DNA of 64,000 nt from Symbiodinium natans (Eukaryota; Sar; Dinophyceae; Suessiales; Symbiodiniaceae): NCBI GenBank assembly GCA_905221605.1, contig CAJNDS010000069.1, forward strand, positions 366,001-430,000, given 5' to 3'. A program made the position numbers and the translations under genes. Below, piece by piece: positions 23,532 to 35,174 of the stretch (its first letter is position 1; each line of letters opens with the position of its first letter). A model generated the notes under the pieces. The model was given only the letters and a program-made list of their open reading frames with translations. It did no database searches and was not told the DNA's origin.

Positions 23532-23795
23532 TCATAAAGCATGCTTCAAGGGCTTGAAAGGGGGCTCCCGCTCCTCCGGATCTTCAAGGAACTTCACCTC
23601 CCCAGTTTGAGAGATCAGGGCGATGGTGGTGTCCCCGTTCTCATCTTCCAGGAGCCACCGCCCCTCGAGCGTCGAGACCATGTCACCCGGGCTTCTTGCC
23701 CATGCTACGCTGTTCCTCTGAGCCGACGCCTGCGAAGTAGGGGTACACGCGGAAGTACACAAGGCAGCGAAGAGATGAAGAAGCAATTCCAACAT
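23532..23795 (-). CDS. Small ORF with signal-peptide-like N-terminus
   Basis: An ATG-started frame of 87 codons. Residues 1-25 are hydrophobic and could be a secretion signal (MLELLLHLFAALCTSA); the rest is acidic (LEGRWLLEDENGD; KFLEDPEERE). The stop is followed by AT-rich DNA with no telomere-like repeat, like a 3' flank, so this may be a terminal exon. A second frame across its first half is also protein-like (VYFRVYPYFAGVG), so either a frameshift or an intron near 23.69 kb is possible. Not recognised. Confidence 0.35.
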   Translation of the reverse strand: MLELLLHLFAALCTSACTPTSQASAQRNSVAWARSPGDMVSTLEGRWLLEDENGDTTIALISQTGEVKFLEDPEEREPPFKPLKHAL

Positions 23796-23964
23796 GCAGC
23801 CGCGAGAAAACGACTGCCTGCGTAACTGCAGAGAGGGAGGGAGAGTCTCAAGCAGTACAAGACAAGGGCATCAAGAGAGCCGCACATGGCTCCGGGGCAA
23901 GCTTCGAACTTCAAGCGATTGAGGCCCCTTTCAAGAGCTTCGGGACTAGACTTTAAAAAACCGA

Positions 23965-24035
23965 ACCAACCCTGAAAGCAAAACTCCTGCAAGCAAAACT
24001 TCTGAAAGCAAAGCTCCTGAAAGCAAAGATCCTAG
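23965..24035. repeat. Short tandem repeat, 17-bp unit
   Basis: Four copies of CTGAAAGCAAAACTCCT-like sequence. Confidence 0.8.
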
Positions 24036-24518
24036 GCTTAAGCTTCCTCATTCCTCGCAACTTAAATCCACACGGATTACCCCGGGGAAGAGTTGAAACT
24101 GGATGCCCGACAGGGTTTTGCAGATTCCCTGCCCTAAATCCTTAGAAGCCCTAAACAAGATTCGCCAGTTGCTTAAAAACCAAAAACGGACCACTTATTT
24201 TGGCTCAAGACTGCTTGGCGTACATTACGGGGGGGCCCAACCTCTTAAAACAGGGAGTGAGGTTACGACCGCGGGCATCCGAGTCCTGTAGCCGCAAAAT
24301 CCACAACCCAAAAGCCTAAACCCCAAACCCAAAACCCTAAACCGCAAATATCAGTGGATCTTAGTGCGACAGGGGGCCCGCGAAACCTTGGAGCCTGAGC
24401 CCTGAACCCTAAGCACACCTTAAATGAGTACGTAGGGTAACGAAGTACCCCCGAAATAAGGTTGAAGGCTATAACCCGTTCTGACTATAGATACCCGACT
24501 GAAGCCCCACTTAGAGGT

Positions 24519-24633
24519 CCTAGTAGCCCAGTAAGCATATGAAATCAAGGGTACCCTGCTTTTGGTGTTGGTTACTTTGTAATGGAACCTAGAAACAGCA
24601 AAAGGGGCAAAAGGGTACCACTGGGCTACCAAG
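24519..24633. mobile_element. GGTAGCCCAGT-type MITE copy
   Basis: Left end CTAGTAGCCCAGTAA, right end CCACTGGGCTACCAAG, with a diverged interior containing GGTTACTTTGTAA. Confidence 0.6.
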
Positions 24634-24737
24634 ACCCTAGTCTAACCCTAAACCCTAAACCCTAAGCCCTAGACCCTAAACCCTAAACCCAGGCCCTAAA
24701 CCCTAAACCCTAAACTCTAAACCCTAAACCCTAACCT

Positions 24738-24795
24738 CCAAAGTTCAGACTCTTCGGCTGAGGTCCGCGCACTTTGCATTTTTCTCAGCGCGCAG
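24738..24795 (-). CDS. Coding island (exon)
   Basis: Reads KMQSARTSAEESELW, ending at a GTTAGGGTTTAGGG donor. An inverted-repeat element (from 24.80 kb) abuts it upstream and would form most of the preceding intron. Confidence 0.4.
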
Positions 24796-24802
24796 AAATC
24801 GC

Positions 24803-24930
24803 TCAAAGGTGCAATTTGGGGGTTTCCGACCATAGGTGGTGCCCTTTTTGGGTCGGGGGTCCCTTTAAGGGGATTATATTCTGTTTGTGGCATAAAAAGG
24901 GTACCCCTATTTTGGGAAATGCCCATTTGG
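24803..24930. mobile_element. Inverted-repeat element related to 54.87-55.01 kb
   Basis: Contains AATTTGGGGGTTTCCGACC and, inverted, GGGAAATGCCCATTTGGG, with GGGGTCCCTTTAAGGGG inside. It abuts the coding island at 24.74-24.80 kb. Confidence 0.4.
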
Positions 24931-25387
24931 GCTTGGCAGCTAACTGAAGCCTCCTAGGTAGGCAGCTTAGGGCGGTGGTGTATACCAGAACAACTCTAAC
25001 CCCAAAGAAGAGCTACGTTAGAGCCTTCACTTAAGGCTAAAGCTGCAATCAGTGAAGGGACTGCCAGGCTTTAAAGGGGTTTGGGGTTCAATGATTGAAT
25101 GCTTTTGCGCAGTTGGCGTTGCTAGATGTCCGGGCAAACCCTACGAGGGGGATCACATACCCAGTGCGACAAAAATCCCTTATTTGCGGATTATATGGAT
25201 CCCTACACCCGAAACTCTGAACCTTATAAACCCTAAACCCTACAGCCAGAAGGCCCAAAAGACCTGCTAGGCCTTCATGGTGTCCCCAAGGGAGGTGCGA
25301 CGTCAAGGTAGCACTCAGAGCCCACCTGCAGATGGAGACCTGCAGACAGCAGCTTAATTTAGGGTTTAGGGTTTAGGGTAAAAAACC

Positions 25388-25486
25388 CGGTAGCCCAGTA
25401 ACCACATTACAAGTAAGGGCACCCTTGTTACTTTATAAGGCAACCCATAGCCACAAAAGGGTAAAGGGTGCCGCGGGGCTGCCAAG
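25388..25486. mobile_element. GGTAGCCCAGT-type MITE copy
   Basis: Left end GGTAGCCCAGTAACCA, right end GGGGCTGCCAAG; the interior shares GGGCACCCTTGTTACTTT with the 32.7 and 48.7 kb copies. Confidence 0.6.
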
Positions 25487-25734
25487 TTTAGGGAAAGAGA
25501 TTTATTTGAGTTTGGGGTTTGCCACGAAAACACCGCGCAGTGAAAGACTACAGCACCGTAAAGTCCTATCAGCTGTAGAAACATGAGAAAGTCATTGGTA
25601 CTCCCCTGGGCAGCAGCTTACGAGAGTCCCTGACCCTGAGATCTCGAAACTACTTGGAGGCTGACCCCTTATGGTGCCACTGTGGCTTTCCTCTATACGT
25701 ATGCACATGTGGATATGTATGTCGTGTAAGTGTG

Positions 25735-25835
25735 AATGCACCGGTGTATGTGTGTGAGTGTGTCTCTTTCTGTCTATCTGTGTCTGTCTCTGTGTCTGTG
25801 TCTGTGTTTGTGCGTGTGTGTGTGAGCTTTGTGTA
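25735..25835. repeat. TG/TGTC-rich microsatellite
   Basis: GTGTGTGAG and CTGTGTCTGTG repeats. Confidence 0.85.
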
Positions 25836-25889
25836 GCTACGCGCCCTGCGGAAGCCAACGCTTACAGGTTCTTTGTCGGGCAGGGGATT

Positions 25890-26069
25890 CAGTACCGTAT
25901 CATACCGCATCATCCCTTAGTACAGGGATACGAGGCACCGACTTCCCAAATTTACTACAAAGAGCCCGTCAATAAACCCTCAACAAGAGAGCCATGCGAG
26001 ACAATTGCACAGTGCTTTTCTGAAACAGCTGCCGGGAGCACGCATCCCAGATGCTTGGGGGCTACATGA
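25890..26069 (+). CDS. Possible terminal exon
   Basis: The plus frame reads SQIYYKEPVNKPSTREPCE and ends at a TGA (26067). Cys-containing and hydrophilic. A TG-rich microsatellite precedes it. Unrecognised. Confidence 0.25.
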   Translation, partial: QYRIIPHHPLVQGYEAPTSQIYYKEPVNKPSTREPCETIAQCFSETAAGSTHPRCLGAT

Positions 26070-26944
26070 ACCCTCAAAACGGGTTCCAGGTGTAGGGTTT
26101 AGGGCCAGGAGTGGTCCATAGGCTTTGCTTGAGGATTGCAATGTGGTTGTTAGGGTTCAGCAGTTTAAGGTTTCATTTCGTCCCCAAGGCTTTTTCGTGT
26201 CAATCCCTAAAACCTAAACCCTAAACCCTAAACCCTAAACCCTAAAGCCCTAAGCCCTAAACCCTAAACCCACAGCCTGCCCTGAAATTGAAAGCAGGGC
26301 TAGGATGCTAATGGTTCAAGCCGAAGTCTTCGCGATGTAGGATTCTAGAGAAACAAAGGCCCAGGGTTTTAGGGTTGTAGATCAGGGTTTTTGGGTTTAG
26401 GGTTGAAGGCTTTTGGAAGCTTCATGATTTTGAGGGCCTCCACGCTACGACTTTTCAGGCTTGCATAAGGCCTTTGGAGGGACGACGTTTCAGGCTTTCA
26501 TAAGGCCCATGGTTATCTGCAGTACTCAACCTCCAAGGACCCGTTCAAGGTACTCCCACTGATATTCAGGGTAGCTTAAAGGGTACTTGTGGGGACTAGG
26601 GTGACCCCCCAAGACTTTGTTCAGGTTGAGGTTTTTAAAGGGATTGCAGCGTACTTTCCAGGCGGTTCAAGGTTTCAGGAGTTAGGGTTTCGGTTTAGGG
26701 TTGAAGGCTTTGGGGCTTCATGGTTCAGGCTACCAGTGCCGGGTTTAGCTCTTGCCTTATTCGAGAATCCGAGTACGCATTAGATGCCCTTTCTCAGAAG
26801 GTTTCATGGTTTTGGGGGGTGTAGGGTGCAAAGGAGGGCTGTAGGAGGCCCACATCACATTGCCTCACTGTCATTGAGGCTTCTTCAGGACTCATTCAGG
26901 GCATACGGGCCGCCAGTTATTCAAAAGGGGGAGTTTTACCACAA

Positions 26945-27044
26945 TTGTTGGGCACATTGACCCCACAGGATCAGGGTATACGCTGGGTAGGCTTCGGCTT
27001 GGGCATCTACGTGCCGCTTTGCAGCTGCCAGGCATTAACATCTG
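26945..27044 (-). CDS. Possible exon
   Basis: After a CGGACCCTTGCAG acceptor the minus frame reads MLMPGSCKAARRCPSRS to a GTAAAA donor. Cys/Arg-rich; unrecognised. Confidence 0.3.
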
Positions 27045-27734
27045 CAAGGGTCCGAGTGGCTTAAGGGACAGTAGAAAAGATGCCATGAAACCCTGAACCC
27101 TACACCCTAAACCCTAAACCCTGAAAAGTCCCTTGCAAGGGGCCCTCCATTGTCCCTTACGCTCCAGGATGCTTAGGGTTCAAAGGGGGTCTCGGGTTTA
27201 ACGTACCCAAGATAGCTTGAAGGCATTCTACTCAGCCAGTAAGCTTAGGGTTCAGAAGAAGGAGTTCAAAGGGCTCCAGATGTTGATTAGAACTTTCGGC
27301 TTCTCTTCATAGGTGTTTGAGTTTAAGGAGTGCCCCTGCTCACGCTCTCGGATGCCCTAAACCCTTCAAATGGCTTGCAAGGCCGCAAGCAATGCTTGAC
27401 GGATGCACGCTCCGGAGATCCTCCGCAGTCCTGCACAGCAAGTGCACTTACTTCAAAGGAAGCCTGAGACTAGCCTTACCCAAAGAGCCCAACAATGCTC
27501 CTTCATTCAGCAGTATACCTGAAGTTTAGAGGGATCGCCTTCATATGAGTTTCAGGCATACTCCTTAATTAACGGGCATTGGCTCTTTGGGTTCAGCCGA
27601 CTTCTCGTACCACTCCGAACCCAACCTTGGGTCCTACAGGAGTCGAAAAAAGGTCCACACCAAAACGGCCTACAGCACAGGGGGCATCCGCGAGACTGCG
27701 GTCTGAATAAACCCTAAACCCTAAATCCTAAACC

Positions 27735-27823
27735 TTGGGATGTTCCCCCTGAAGCTAGCAGTCCCTACAAGGGATTCTAATAGGGGAATTAAGGACTGTT
27801 AGTATAGGGGGGGAACATCCCAA
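27735..27823. mobile_element. GGGATGTTCCCCC-type MITE copy
   Basis: Ends TTGGGATGTTCCCCC and GGGGGGAACATCCCAA; shortest copy, 89 bp. Flanked by CCTAAA repeat. Confidence 0.7.
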
Positions 27824-27929
27824 CCTAAATCCTAAACCCTAAACCCTAAACCCTCAGCCCTAAACCCCAAACCCCAAACCCCAAACCCTAAACCCTAAAC
27901 CCTAGCCCTAAACCCTAAACCCTAAACCC

Positions 27930-28016
27930 TAAGTCTCCAGCCTTCCTTGCTACTCGTCTGCTGCGCGCAGCCGCGCAATCTCGCCTTGGAGGCGAGCAAG
28001 GGAGGGAGCCAAGTAT
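27930..28016 (-). CDS. Coding island (exon), strand ambiguous
   Basis: Minus reads ARLRGCAQQTSSKEGW after CGCCTCCAAG, with a telomeric GTTTAGGG donor. Plus, after the strong CTGCTGCGCGCAG, reads AQSRLGGEQGREP to GTATCC. Confidence 0.35.
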
Positions 28017-28178
28017 CCCTTAATGTTTGGAGTGTGCCTTGACACTATTTGTCTAGGGTTTAGGGTTTAGGGTTTAGGGTTTAGGGTTTATCCCTTAATG
28101 TTGGAGTCTAGGGTCTGGGGTCTAGGGTTTAAGGTTTAGGGTGACATATGCTAGGTTGCCTCGTGGCTGGCTCCATGC

Positions 28179-28290
28179 TTGGGCTCTCCGGTGTGTCCTG
28201 TGGCTACGCTTTCTGAGAGCAATTCGTTTGTCACAGATACAGGTACTTCTTCTTCTTCCCAGAACACAGAGACTCCCAAACCCCTTGTGA
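28179..28290 (+). CDS. Possible exon, Ser/Thr-rich
   Basis: The plus frame reads LSESNSFVTDTGTSSSS and then NTETPKPLV, a disordered composition. Boundaries unclear. The downstream part merges with an inverted-repeat element near 28.43 kb. Confidence 0.25.
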
Positions 28291-28427
28291 AAGGAATATT
28301 CCGAATAATATTCCTTACTTGCGGAACATTGGAGGCTCTGGAAAGGCCTTTACATTCAGTCCGAAGCTTGAATACAAAGGAAGATGGCAAGGAGCAGGGT
28401 CACCGTTTAGGCTTTAGGGGTTCAATA

Positions 28428-28517
28428 CCCCTTAAATGAAGGAATACACCTTGTGAGGATCTATCTATAAATATATGGCTTAAATTAAGGGTATGGGGTT
28501 CTTTGGGTATAGGGGGT
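28428..28517. mobile_element. Palindromic element related to 5.84-5.96 kb
   Basis: Left TTCAATACCCCTTAAATGAA, right AAGGGTATGGGGTTCTTTGG; same type of ends, diverged. Confidence 0.5.
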
Positions 28518-28691
28518 TTCACCACAAGGAGAAATGTTTCAAATAACGCATACCACTGTTGCTGCGGCACGCGCTGCTCTACCATGCTCTCTACCATGCT
28601 CAGGGCAGGTTGGACTGGAGAATACCATGCCTTGTCGCTACAAGTACGCCGCTCGAAAACCGGGACAGCACTATGAACTGCGCTGAAGAAC

Positions 28692-28943
28692 ATGTTTAGC
28701 GCGTTTGAGGCCCGCGATTACATTACATACCCCATATACTGCAACCATCACTATTGGGATTGCAAAGTCAATCAACAACTCAATCAATATGTATATAGTA
28801 TGGACCACAAACTTGTTTGCCCGTCATGTTTTGCCTCAAAAAACTGCGGGGACTTCGAGGGCGCCCCTGCTTGCCGTCATCTGAGGTCTGATCAAAAGCG
28901 GTCATTTCTGATAACCTTAAACTTTGTAATTATAACCCTATAA
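28692..28943 (+). CDS. Hypothetical ORF
   Basis: An 83-codon ATG frame with scattered Cys/His (CNHHYWDCK; LVCPSCFASKNC), which could be a small metal-binding exon. No splice or family support. Confidence 0.2.
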   Translation: MFSAFEARDYITYPIYCNHHYWDCKVNQQLNQYVYSMDHKLVCPSCFASKNCGDFEGAPACRHLRSDQKRSFLITLNFVIITL

Positions 28944-29079
28944 CCTTAAACTTTGTACTTCTAACCCTACATAGCTACCTAGGGCTTGCTAACCCTTACA
29001 CCCTAAACCCTCAACCCTAAACCCTCATCCTTCATCCCTCAAAGAAGCCCACATTCTACTGAGTCTTTGCGAGTCACAG

Positions 29080-30096
29080 GCTGCAGCGGCCGCGAGAGAC
29101 TGGGCCACGCGGTTCCTAAGCTGTCTGCTTTGGGAGGCTCAAGAGCTAGGTAGGTAGGTAGGTAGGTAGGTAAGCAGGAGTTGACCCACTGTAGTCTAAC
29201 TCGGTTGTGGAATACCATGTTTGGGGCTTGGTTTCCATGCATATCCAAAAAACCCGAAAACCCAAGGCATTTAAGCAAAAAGTAAAAAACAAAATCCCAA
29301 AATAACCTTTAAAAAACACCAACAAAACTAAAACCCAAAAACAAAAATGACATAACACCCTAAAACCCCGAAATAACCCCCCAAAAACAACCATGAAAAC
29401 CCTAAACCCTAAACGGCGGCCCAGAGGCAAGGATGGTGGAGGCCGTGCCTGGATCTGCGAGGATTCAGAGCTGTCATTTGCAAAGAGTCGGGTTTAGGGT
29501 TTAGGGTTCAGGGTTTAGGGTTTAGGGCTTGGGGTTTAGGTTTAGGGTTTAGGGTTTAGGGTTTAGGGTTTAGGGTTTAGGGTTTAGGGCTTGGGGTTTA
29601 GGGATCGGGTTTAAGATCTAGGGCTTAGGGTAGCTTAGGGATTAGGGTTTAGGCGCAGGGTTTGGGTAGGAGTTTTAGGGTTTGGGAGGTTATGTAGTAC
29701 CTTCCTGGGCAGCGCAAAAGAATCCCCAATAAGTAACACTAGAGCCTCCGACGTAAGGGAGTTTAGGAAGCTGAGTTTTGGGTTTTAGGGTGTGAGATCT
29801 TGGAGGATTCAAGCGATCAGAGGATCATTGAGATTCGCAGATGGAAGCTGTGGCTTCAGATAGCTTAGGGGTTTACGAGGGTGGAGCTGCAGTTTTAGGT
29901 CTGAGGCCCCTGAACCCCATAAACCCGAAACCCTGAACCAGGATTTTGCAAGCGCCTGATGTCCGCAACGCTGGAAGTCGTCGTCGTAGTCGTAAGCCCT
30001 ATCCCTACACTTCGAGACCCTGAACCACAAATTCCTCACATCAACCTAGGACGCTCCCCTGGGAAGCTGCATCCCAGGAAATGCCTCTGTCGTTCA
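29080..30096 (+). CDS. Plus-strand multi-exon gene fragment, function unknown
   Basis: Exons: 29080-29149, 29425-29491, 29942-29991, 30050-30096. Acceptors are GAGTCACAG, GCGGCCCAG, CTGAACCAG and CAACCTAG. Donors are GTAGGT (the start of a GTAG microsatellite), GTTTAGGG (a telomeric repeat), GTAAGC and GTAAGA. All phases agree. The first exon is Ala-rich and aromatic (RDWATRFLSCLLWEAQEL), the second helical (EARMVEAVPGSARIQ), the third and fourth Arg/Ser-rich and basic. No family is recognised. Upstream and downstream exons were not linked. This is the best-supported plus-strand model in the window, but its exons are short. Confidence 0.45.
29149..29173. repeat. (GTAG)n microsatellite at a donor site
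   Basis: Six GTAG units starting exactly at the donor of the plus exon 29080-29149; several equivalent GT donors. Confidence 0.8.
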
Positions 30097-30469
30097 GTAA
30101 GAAGCATTGGGCAACCCTCATATACATCGCATAAAACACAAAAGGCCCACACTTCAGAACCCTCTGAAGAAGGCAAGGGATCACATTAAGGCACCATGTA
30201 ACTTCCCTTGGATAGAGATCCCGAAGTTCCGACTGCAACCCTGAGAGCCCGAAGAAGGCCCCGGGCTTGACCCCTACTTTGGAGTAGACCCTGAAAAAAA
30301 AGCAGGTCTATACTTTGTCGGTATATGTAGCTACAATATGAACCCAGAACCAAAAAAACATGTTAAAGCATAGTATGCTCCAAAACCCAGTGACTTGCTT
30401 GCTAGGTACCGGCGACGCGCCCCCGGTCAAGAAGGTGTCATGCCCTCTGATGCAGAGCTCGGGAAACCT

Positions 30470-30905
30470 TAACCCCTAAATACCCTCAACCCTAAACCTC
30501 GAAGTACCCTAAATGCCCTATAAATTTTATACCCTGACTACTATAATAAACCCTGAATACCCTACAAACCTGAAAATACCTTAACCCTGATTACCCTAAT
30601 TACCCTAAATGCCCTAAACACCTTGAACCCTAAATAGCCTAAATACGCCTAGACCTGCCTAAACCCTAAATACGCCAAAATATTAAATACCCTAAGCCCT
30701 ACATACCTCAAACCCTAAAAACCTTAAACGCCCTAAACATTTCATAAATACCATAAATACCCTAAATACCCTAAATCCTAATACCCCATAAACCCTAGTA
30801 AACCCTAACATCCCTAACCCTGAATACCCGAAACCTAAATACCAAAAATACCTTTTAAACCCTAAAGCAACCCTGAACCCCTATACCCTAAACCCTAAAC
30901 CCTGA
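30470..30905. repeat. ACCCTAAAT-type variant array
   Basis: A 430-bp stretch of degenerate TACCCTAAA units (9-mer variants with an extra AT or TA), AT-richer than the classic repeat. No gene seen. Confidence 0.75.
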
Positions 30906-31002
30906 ACCCCTAGAATGCTTCCGGTTGGGGGGAGGGGCCTCTTCAGGGGCTAGCAGGGCCTTCGCGCTTTAGGGAGCTCAGGATTGAGCGTGGTGGGGTT
31001 CA

Positions 31003-31090
31003 GGGTTTAGGTTTAGGGTTTAGGGTTTAGGGTTTAGGGTTTAGGGTTTAGGGTTTAGGGTTTAGGGTTTAGGGTTTAGGGTTTAGGGCT
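31003..31090. repeat. TTTAGGG array
   Basis: About 12 pure units. Confidence 0.9.
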
Positions 31091-31784
31091 TCGGGTTTGG
31101 GGTTTAGGGCTGGGGCTTGGGCTACCTCTGTAAGAACCTATGTAGCACAAAAAAACTACGGGCATGCCTCCGCGAAGAGATTCAAAGTACTGCGATCAAC
31201 CTGCGGTTCCCCCTAAATCCTAAATGAAACCCTATACCCTGGAGGTACCTACCTTCCATCTTACGGTACCATGACCTTAAAAGGAGGCACAGCACACGCA
31301 AAACGGATGGCACAGAAGCCTCTAGTAGACGTGATAAACCCGACGGCCCAGCCTTTGATCAGCGGTTCGACAACTTTGGTGCGGAAATGCCTTGATTGGG
31401 CAAACTTCTGAAAGAGGCTTGGGGCCGGAGTGGGGTCCTGTACCGAGATCCCCCCCCCCCCCCTGAATTTAAGTATGACTCTCCCCCAAAGTAAGCCTTC
31501 AGGCCCTTATAAGTAGGCCTGATGAGTGACGGGCTTGTGGGATCTGATCAGGGTTGACATAGTGTAAGTATATACTTTGAAGGACTAGACCCTAAACCTC
31601 TGTCAACCGGGCCCGGCATGGTCCGCTTCATGAGGGTGTGAAACTGTAAAGCTCGTTCGTACAAAGGCCCCGAATTTCAGCAGCCACTTTCAACATAGGA
31701 AGAAAGCAACCCTTAACCCTATTGCAGACTTTAAACCTCACGCAACCCCCTCTGACTTAACGGAGGTACTCTACTATGCTTAAG

Positions 31785-31885
31785 AAGCCCCTCCCGCCCA
31801 AAAAATAGAAGACAATAATCCTGCTTCACCCTAATAAGCAAGAATGTTTTTTACTTTTTGGGGGTTTCTAGGCAAATAGTAATGC
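31785..31885. mobile_element. Third MITE family (GCTTAAGAACCCC ends), diverged copy
   Basis: Shares CACCCTAATAAGCAAGAATG and GGGGGTTTCTAGGCAAATAG with copies at 59.5 and 61.1 kb. Confidence 0.4.
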
Positions 31886-32037
31886 TGTCAATCATACAGA
31901 GGAACCCCCCACGTTAAAGCTGATTGGACCTGGGATGCAACTGACTGATCACACTTTGAATCAATCAACCAAGCCGTGCTTAGAGGTTTAGGATTTCGGG
32001 TTTAGGGTTTAGGATTTCAGGTTTAGGGTTACAAGCA

Positions 32038-32135
32038 GAATATTATTGCTATTTTCATATGCTATGGTATGACGTGGTGTCCACCGCACGGAAGCCGCAA
32101 GATAGCATGGACTTGTCCGACATGACCGACTGCCC
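32038..32135 (+). CDS. Coding island, strand ambiguous
   Basis: Plus from ACAAGCAG reads YDVVSTARKPQDSMDLSDM to a stop at the start of a CCCTAAA array. Minus (VMSDKSMLSCGFRAVD) is also open. Confidence 0.3.
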
Positions 32136-32232
32136 CTAAACCCTAAACCCTAAACCCTAAACCCTAAAACCCTAAACCCTAAACCCTAAACCCTAAACTC
32201 TAAACCCTAAACCCTAAACCCGAAACCCTAAC
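32133..32232. repeat. CCCTAAA array
   Basis: About 13 units with few variants, between the islands at 32.04 and 32.25 kb. Confidence 0.9.
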
Positions 32233-32249
32233 CCCGCCCCCCGGCCGAG

Positions 32250-32337
32250 CTGCTGCTGGAAGAAGGGCATTCGCGTGAAGAAGAGTGCTACGGAGCGAAG
32301 ACGCCCAGCAGCTTGCACCTGTTCGGGGTGGTTGCAG
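32250..32337 (+). CDS. Coding island (exon)
   Basis: Acceptor CGGCCGAG and donor GTTCAGAG. Reads LLLEEGHSREEECYGAK and then SSLHLFG, 29 codons. Confidence 0.4.
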
Positions 32338-32712
32338 GTTCAGAGTTTCGGGTTTAGGGTTTAGGGTGTAGGGTATAGGGTCAGGATTTAGGATTTGGAG
32401 TTTGGGGCTTATAGGGTTTATAAGTTTGAGGCTTCGGGTTCATGAGGGCCTACATGAAATCTCAAAGTGAGAAAAAAACAGATATAGGATGAATATAGGA
32501 CCCTCTGCTTGCCGATTCTGATTAAAGGTCATAACCCATCAAGACCTGTCGTCATGAACCTCCTACGCCCTCAAAGTGGAGAGCCCAAATTCACTTAACC
32601 TTAACAATTGAAGCCTAGCGCCTAATCTTGAAACCACCTGAAGCCTCTAAACCCCGAAACGCTAAAATCCACAACCCTGGGACCTAAACGCCCGAAAAAT
32701 CGTAACGAACTT

Positions 32713-32824
32713 CTTGGTAGCCTAGCAGCAATATTATGACAAGGGCACCCTTTTTTGGGGGTTGGTTACTTTGTAAGGAAGCCCATAAGCACAATAAAGG
32801 GTGAATGGAACCACAGGGCTACCC
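32713..32824. mobile_element. GGTAGCCCAGT-type MITE copy
   Basis: Left end CTTGGTAGCCTAGCAG, right end CACAGGGCTACCC; interior GGTTGGTTACTTTGTAAGG. Its right end abuts CCCTAAA repeat. Confidence 0.6.
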
Positions 32825-32927
32825 TAAACCCTAAACCCTAAACCCTGAACCCTAAACCAGAATAAAGGGTAAAGGCTACCACTGGCCAAGACCGTGCAAC
32901 TCCGAGGCACAGCAAGCTGCCGGCGCT

Positions 32928-32972
32928 GCTCCTCGCTAGGTTCGCCCCTGGCCGCGGCCTCGAAACTCTGGG
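32928..32972 (+). CDS. Coding island (exon), strand ambiguous
   Basis: The right edge is exactly the first repeat of the longest TTTAGGG array in the window, which would be the plus donor. Several plus frames are open (KLPALLLARFAPGRG). Minus gives AAARGEPSEEQRRQL after GTTTCGAG. Confidence 0.3.
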
Positions 32973-33200
32973 GTTTAGGGTTTAGGGTTTAGGGTTTAGG
33001 GTTTAGGGTTTAGGGTTTAGGGTTTAGGGTTTAGGGTTTAGGGTTTAGGGTTTAGGGTTTAGGGTTTAGGGTTTAGGGTTAGGGTTTAGGGTTGTTTAGG
33101 TTTTAGGGTTTAGGGTTTAGGGTTTAGGGTTTAGGGTTTAGGGTTTAGGGTTTAGGGTTTAGGGTTTAGGGTTTAGGGTTTAGGGTTTAGGGTTGGAGCT
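32970..33200. repeat. Longest TTTAGGG array in the window
   Basis: About 30 units with one TTAGGG and one GTTTAGGTTT interruption near 33.08-33.10 kb. It is interstitial: ordinary sequence continues on both sides. Confidence 0.95.
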
Positions 33201-33259
33201 TTGGGGGTTTGTGGTAGGTTTTAGGGCTTTGGGGTTTAGGGGGCCTGGGGATTTTGGGG

Positions 33260-34790
33260 TTTAGGGTTCAGGCTGAGAGGGCCTTAAAGTCCCACACCCA
33301 AACCCAAAACTACCGAAACCCTGAGGCGAGTTTGAGGCCCAAGCCCACGATGCTTGTCTTTCAGGCATGTCCCCCAAACCCTAAGACTCTAAACCCTAAA
33401 CCCTATTCCCGAAACCCTGAACACAAATGCCAAAACAGCAGCACGCGTGGCAATGTTCTACGGTCGACATTCGCTTTGGGGGGTTTTGGGGGGTTAGGGT
33501 CCCTTTTTCCATACATTAAGGCCCTAATTACTAAGGACCATGACATACCAGAAAGGGAACCAGAGTTGTGCAAATGGCCTTAGCTCCAATGGAGATCTCA
33601 AAAGTGGGATTGACCTCACCCACAAACACTGAACCTGAGCCCCGAACTCTGAATACCGAACTCTGAACAGGGTTTACGGGTTCTGGGGCTTACGTTGACG
33701 GGTTATAAGGTTCAGGGCTTCAAATCCTGCAGCCTCAAACGAATTAGCTGTTGTCTGGGGGTATACAACCGAACCCTAAACCTAACCCCCCCCCCCCCTT
33801 TCAAGTATATGGGAAGAGGCCCGCACCTTCAACCGTCTCGGCGAGGAGTCCTCCATGGCCAGCAGATCCTGTGCTCTGAGGCTTCAGTAGGGTTTAGGGT
33901 TTAGGGTTGAGGGTTTGGCGTCTAGGGTTTAGGGTTCAGGGTTAGGGTTTAGGATCTGGGGTTTATGGGTTAGCTGGACCTGTTTCTAAAACGCTGACGC
34001 CCTGGAACGGCCGAGCTACACGGATACTGTGGCGGCCGCAAACGGCATCGCTGCCGTCCCACTGTACCTCCACGACGTTGGCGGAGATGATGCCTGAGTT
34101 GATAGCAGTAACTCTAAACCAGTCTAAACCCATATCGAACCATGAAATGAGCCCTCTAAAGCCCTGAACATCAACCCCCTAAAAAACACGGCTTCTGGAT
34201 TCGGAATCCGGAGCATGCAATATACCTGCCAGGCAATACACCCAAGATGACCTCGCAGGCAAAGCTTCGGCCCGTGGACACACGCCTAGCCCTTCAAACG
34301 AGAAACTCTAGCTTAAGTTGAAACTCTAGCTTAAGTTGAGGTGTGATGCAAGCCCTCTGAAAGCCTCTGCGAATCAGTGCACAAAAAGACAAAAAGCCCC
34401 AGTAAACTCAGAATCCACAACCTCGGAGCAGTCCTCTTACATGCAGCAACTGCAAACGTCCAGTTGAGGCAAAACTCTGAGCCCTTTCGGCTTTTCAGAA
34501 AATTCAGCTGTTCGGAGCACTCGGGCCTAGGCAGTCCATTCAAGGATTCGGGGTAGTATTAGAAGGCCACGAAGGCTTTTTGGGGTTTAAGGTCGGTCTT
34601 GGGATCCAGCTCGCGGAATAAACTCAGTCTTACCCTCACAACTAAAAACCGAATAGTCTGAAACATAACCCAAACAGTCCTAACCGTAACGCCTAAACCC
34701 TAAATACTAAACCCTAAACCCTAAATCCTAACTAGGCCCGAAGCTCTTCCTAAGCCACAAGCCACAAGCCCTAAACCTCCTACTTGTCAC
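33260..34790. other. Mixed degenerate repeat, no gene supported
   Basis: Open frames at 33.25-33.58 and 34.33-34.54 kb have no splice support; TTTAGGG and CCCTAAA variants at several points. Confidence 0.4.
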
Positions 34791-35174
34791 ACCAGACTTG
34801 TGTGCGCGGAGGTTGGGATAGCCAAGTAGCCCATATACTAAACAAAACGAAAACCATGTTACAGACAACTCTCAACCCTATAAACCCTACAAAACCCTGA
34901 CAAAACCCAAAAAAACTGTAACACACCCTAGAAAAAAGCCAAAGTACATAAGCCCTGTAAACCAAAAACCCGTAGCAACAAACCTGCAACCGAGAGGGCG
35001 TTGCAGCGCCAACGAAAAAACAAAGACCTAGCCCCAACTGAAAATGCCCAGGCGTCAACACAAAACCCTCCTCCCCGACTAAATGGAGCATGCAAGAATG
35101 TACGACTGCTCTTTGTTTTCGCTCGCCACGCCCCAGCGTCAGATCATCACCTCGGATTGGCCAAGCAGAGGCAC

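Noticed and set aside
32970-33200. A true chromosome end at the longest TTTAGGG array
   Set aside because: Ordinary sequence and further arrays in both orientations continue on both sides; it is interstitial.
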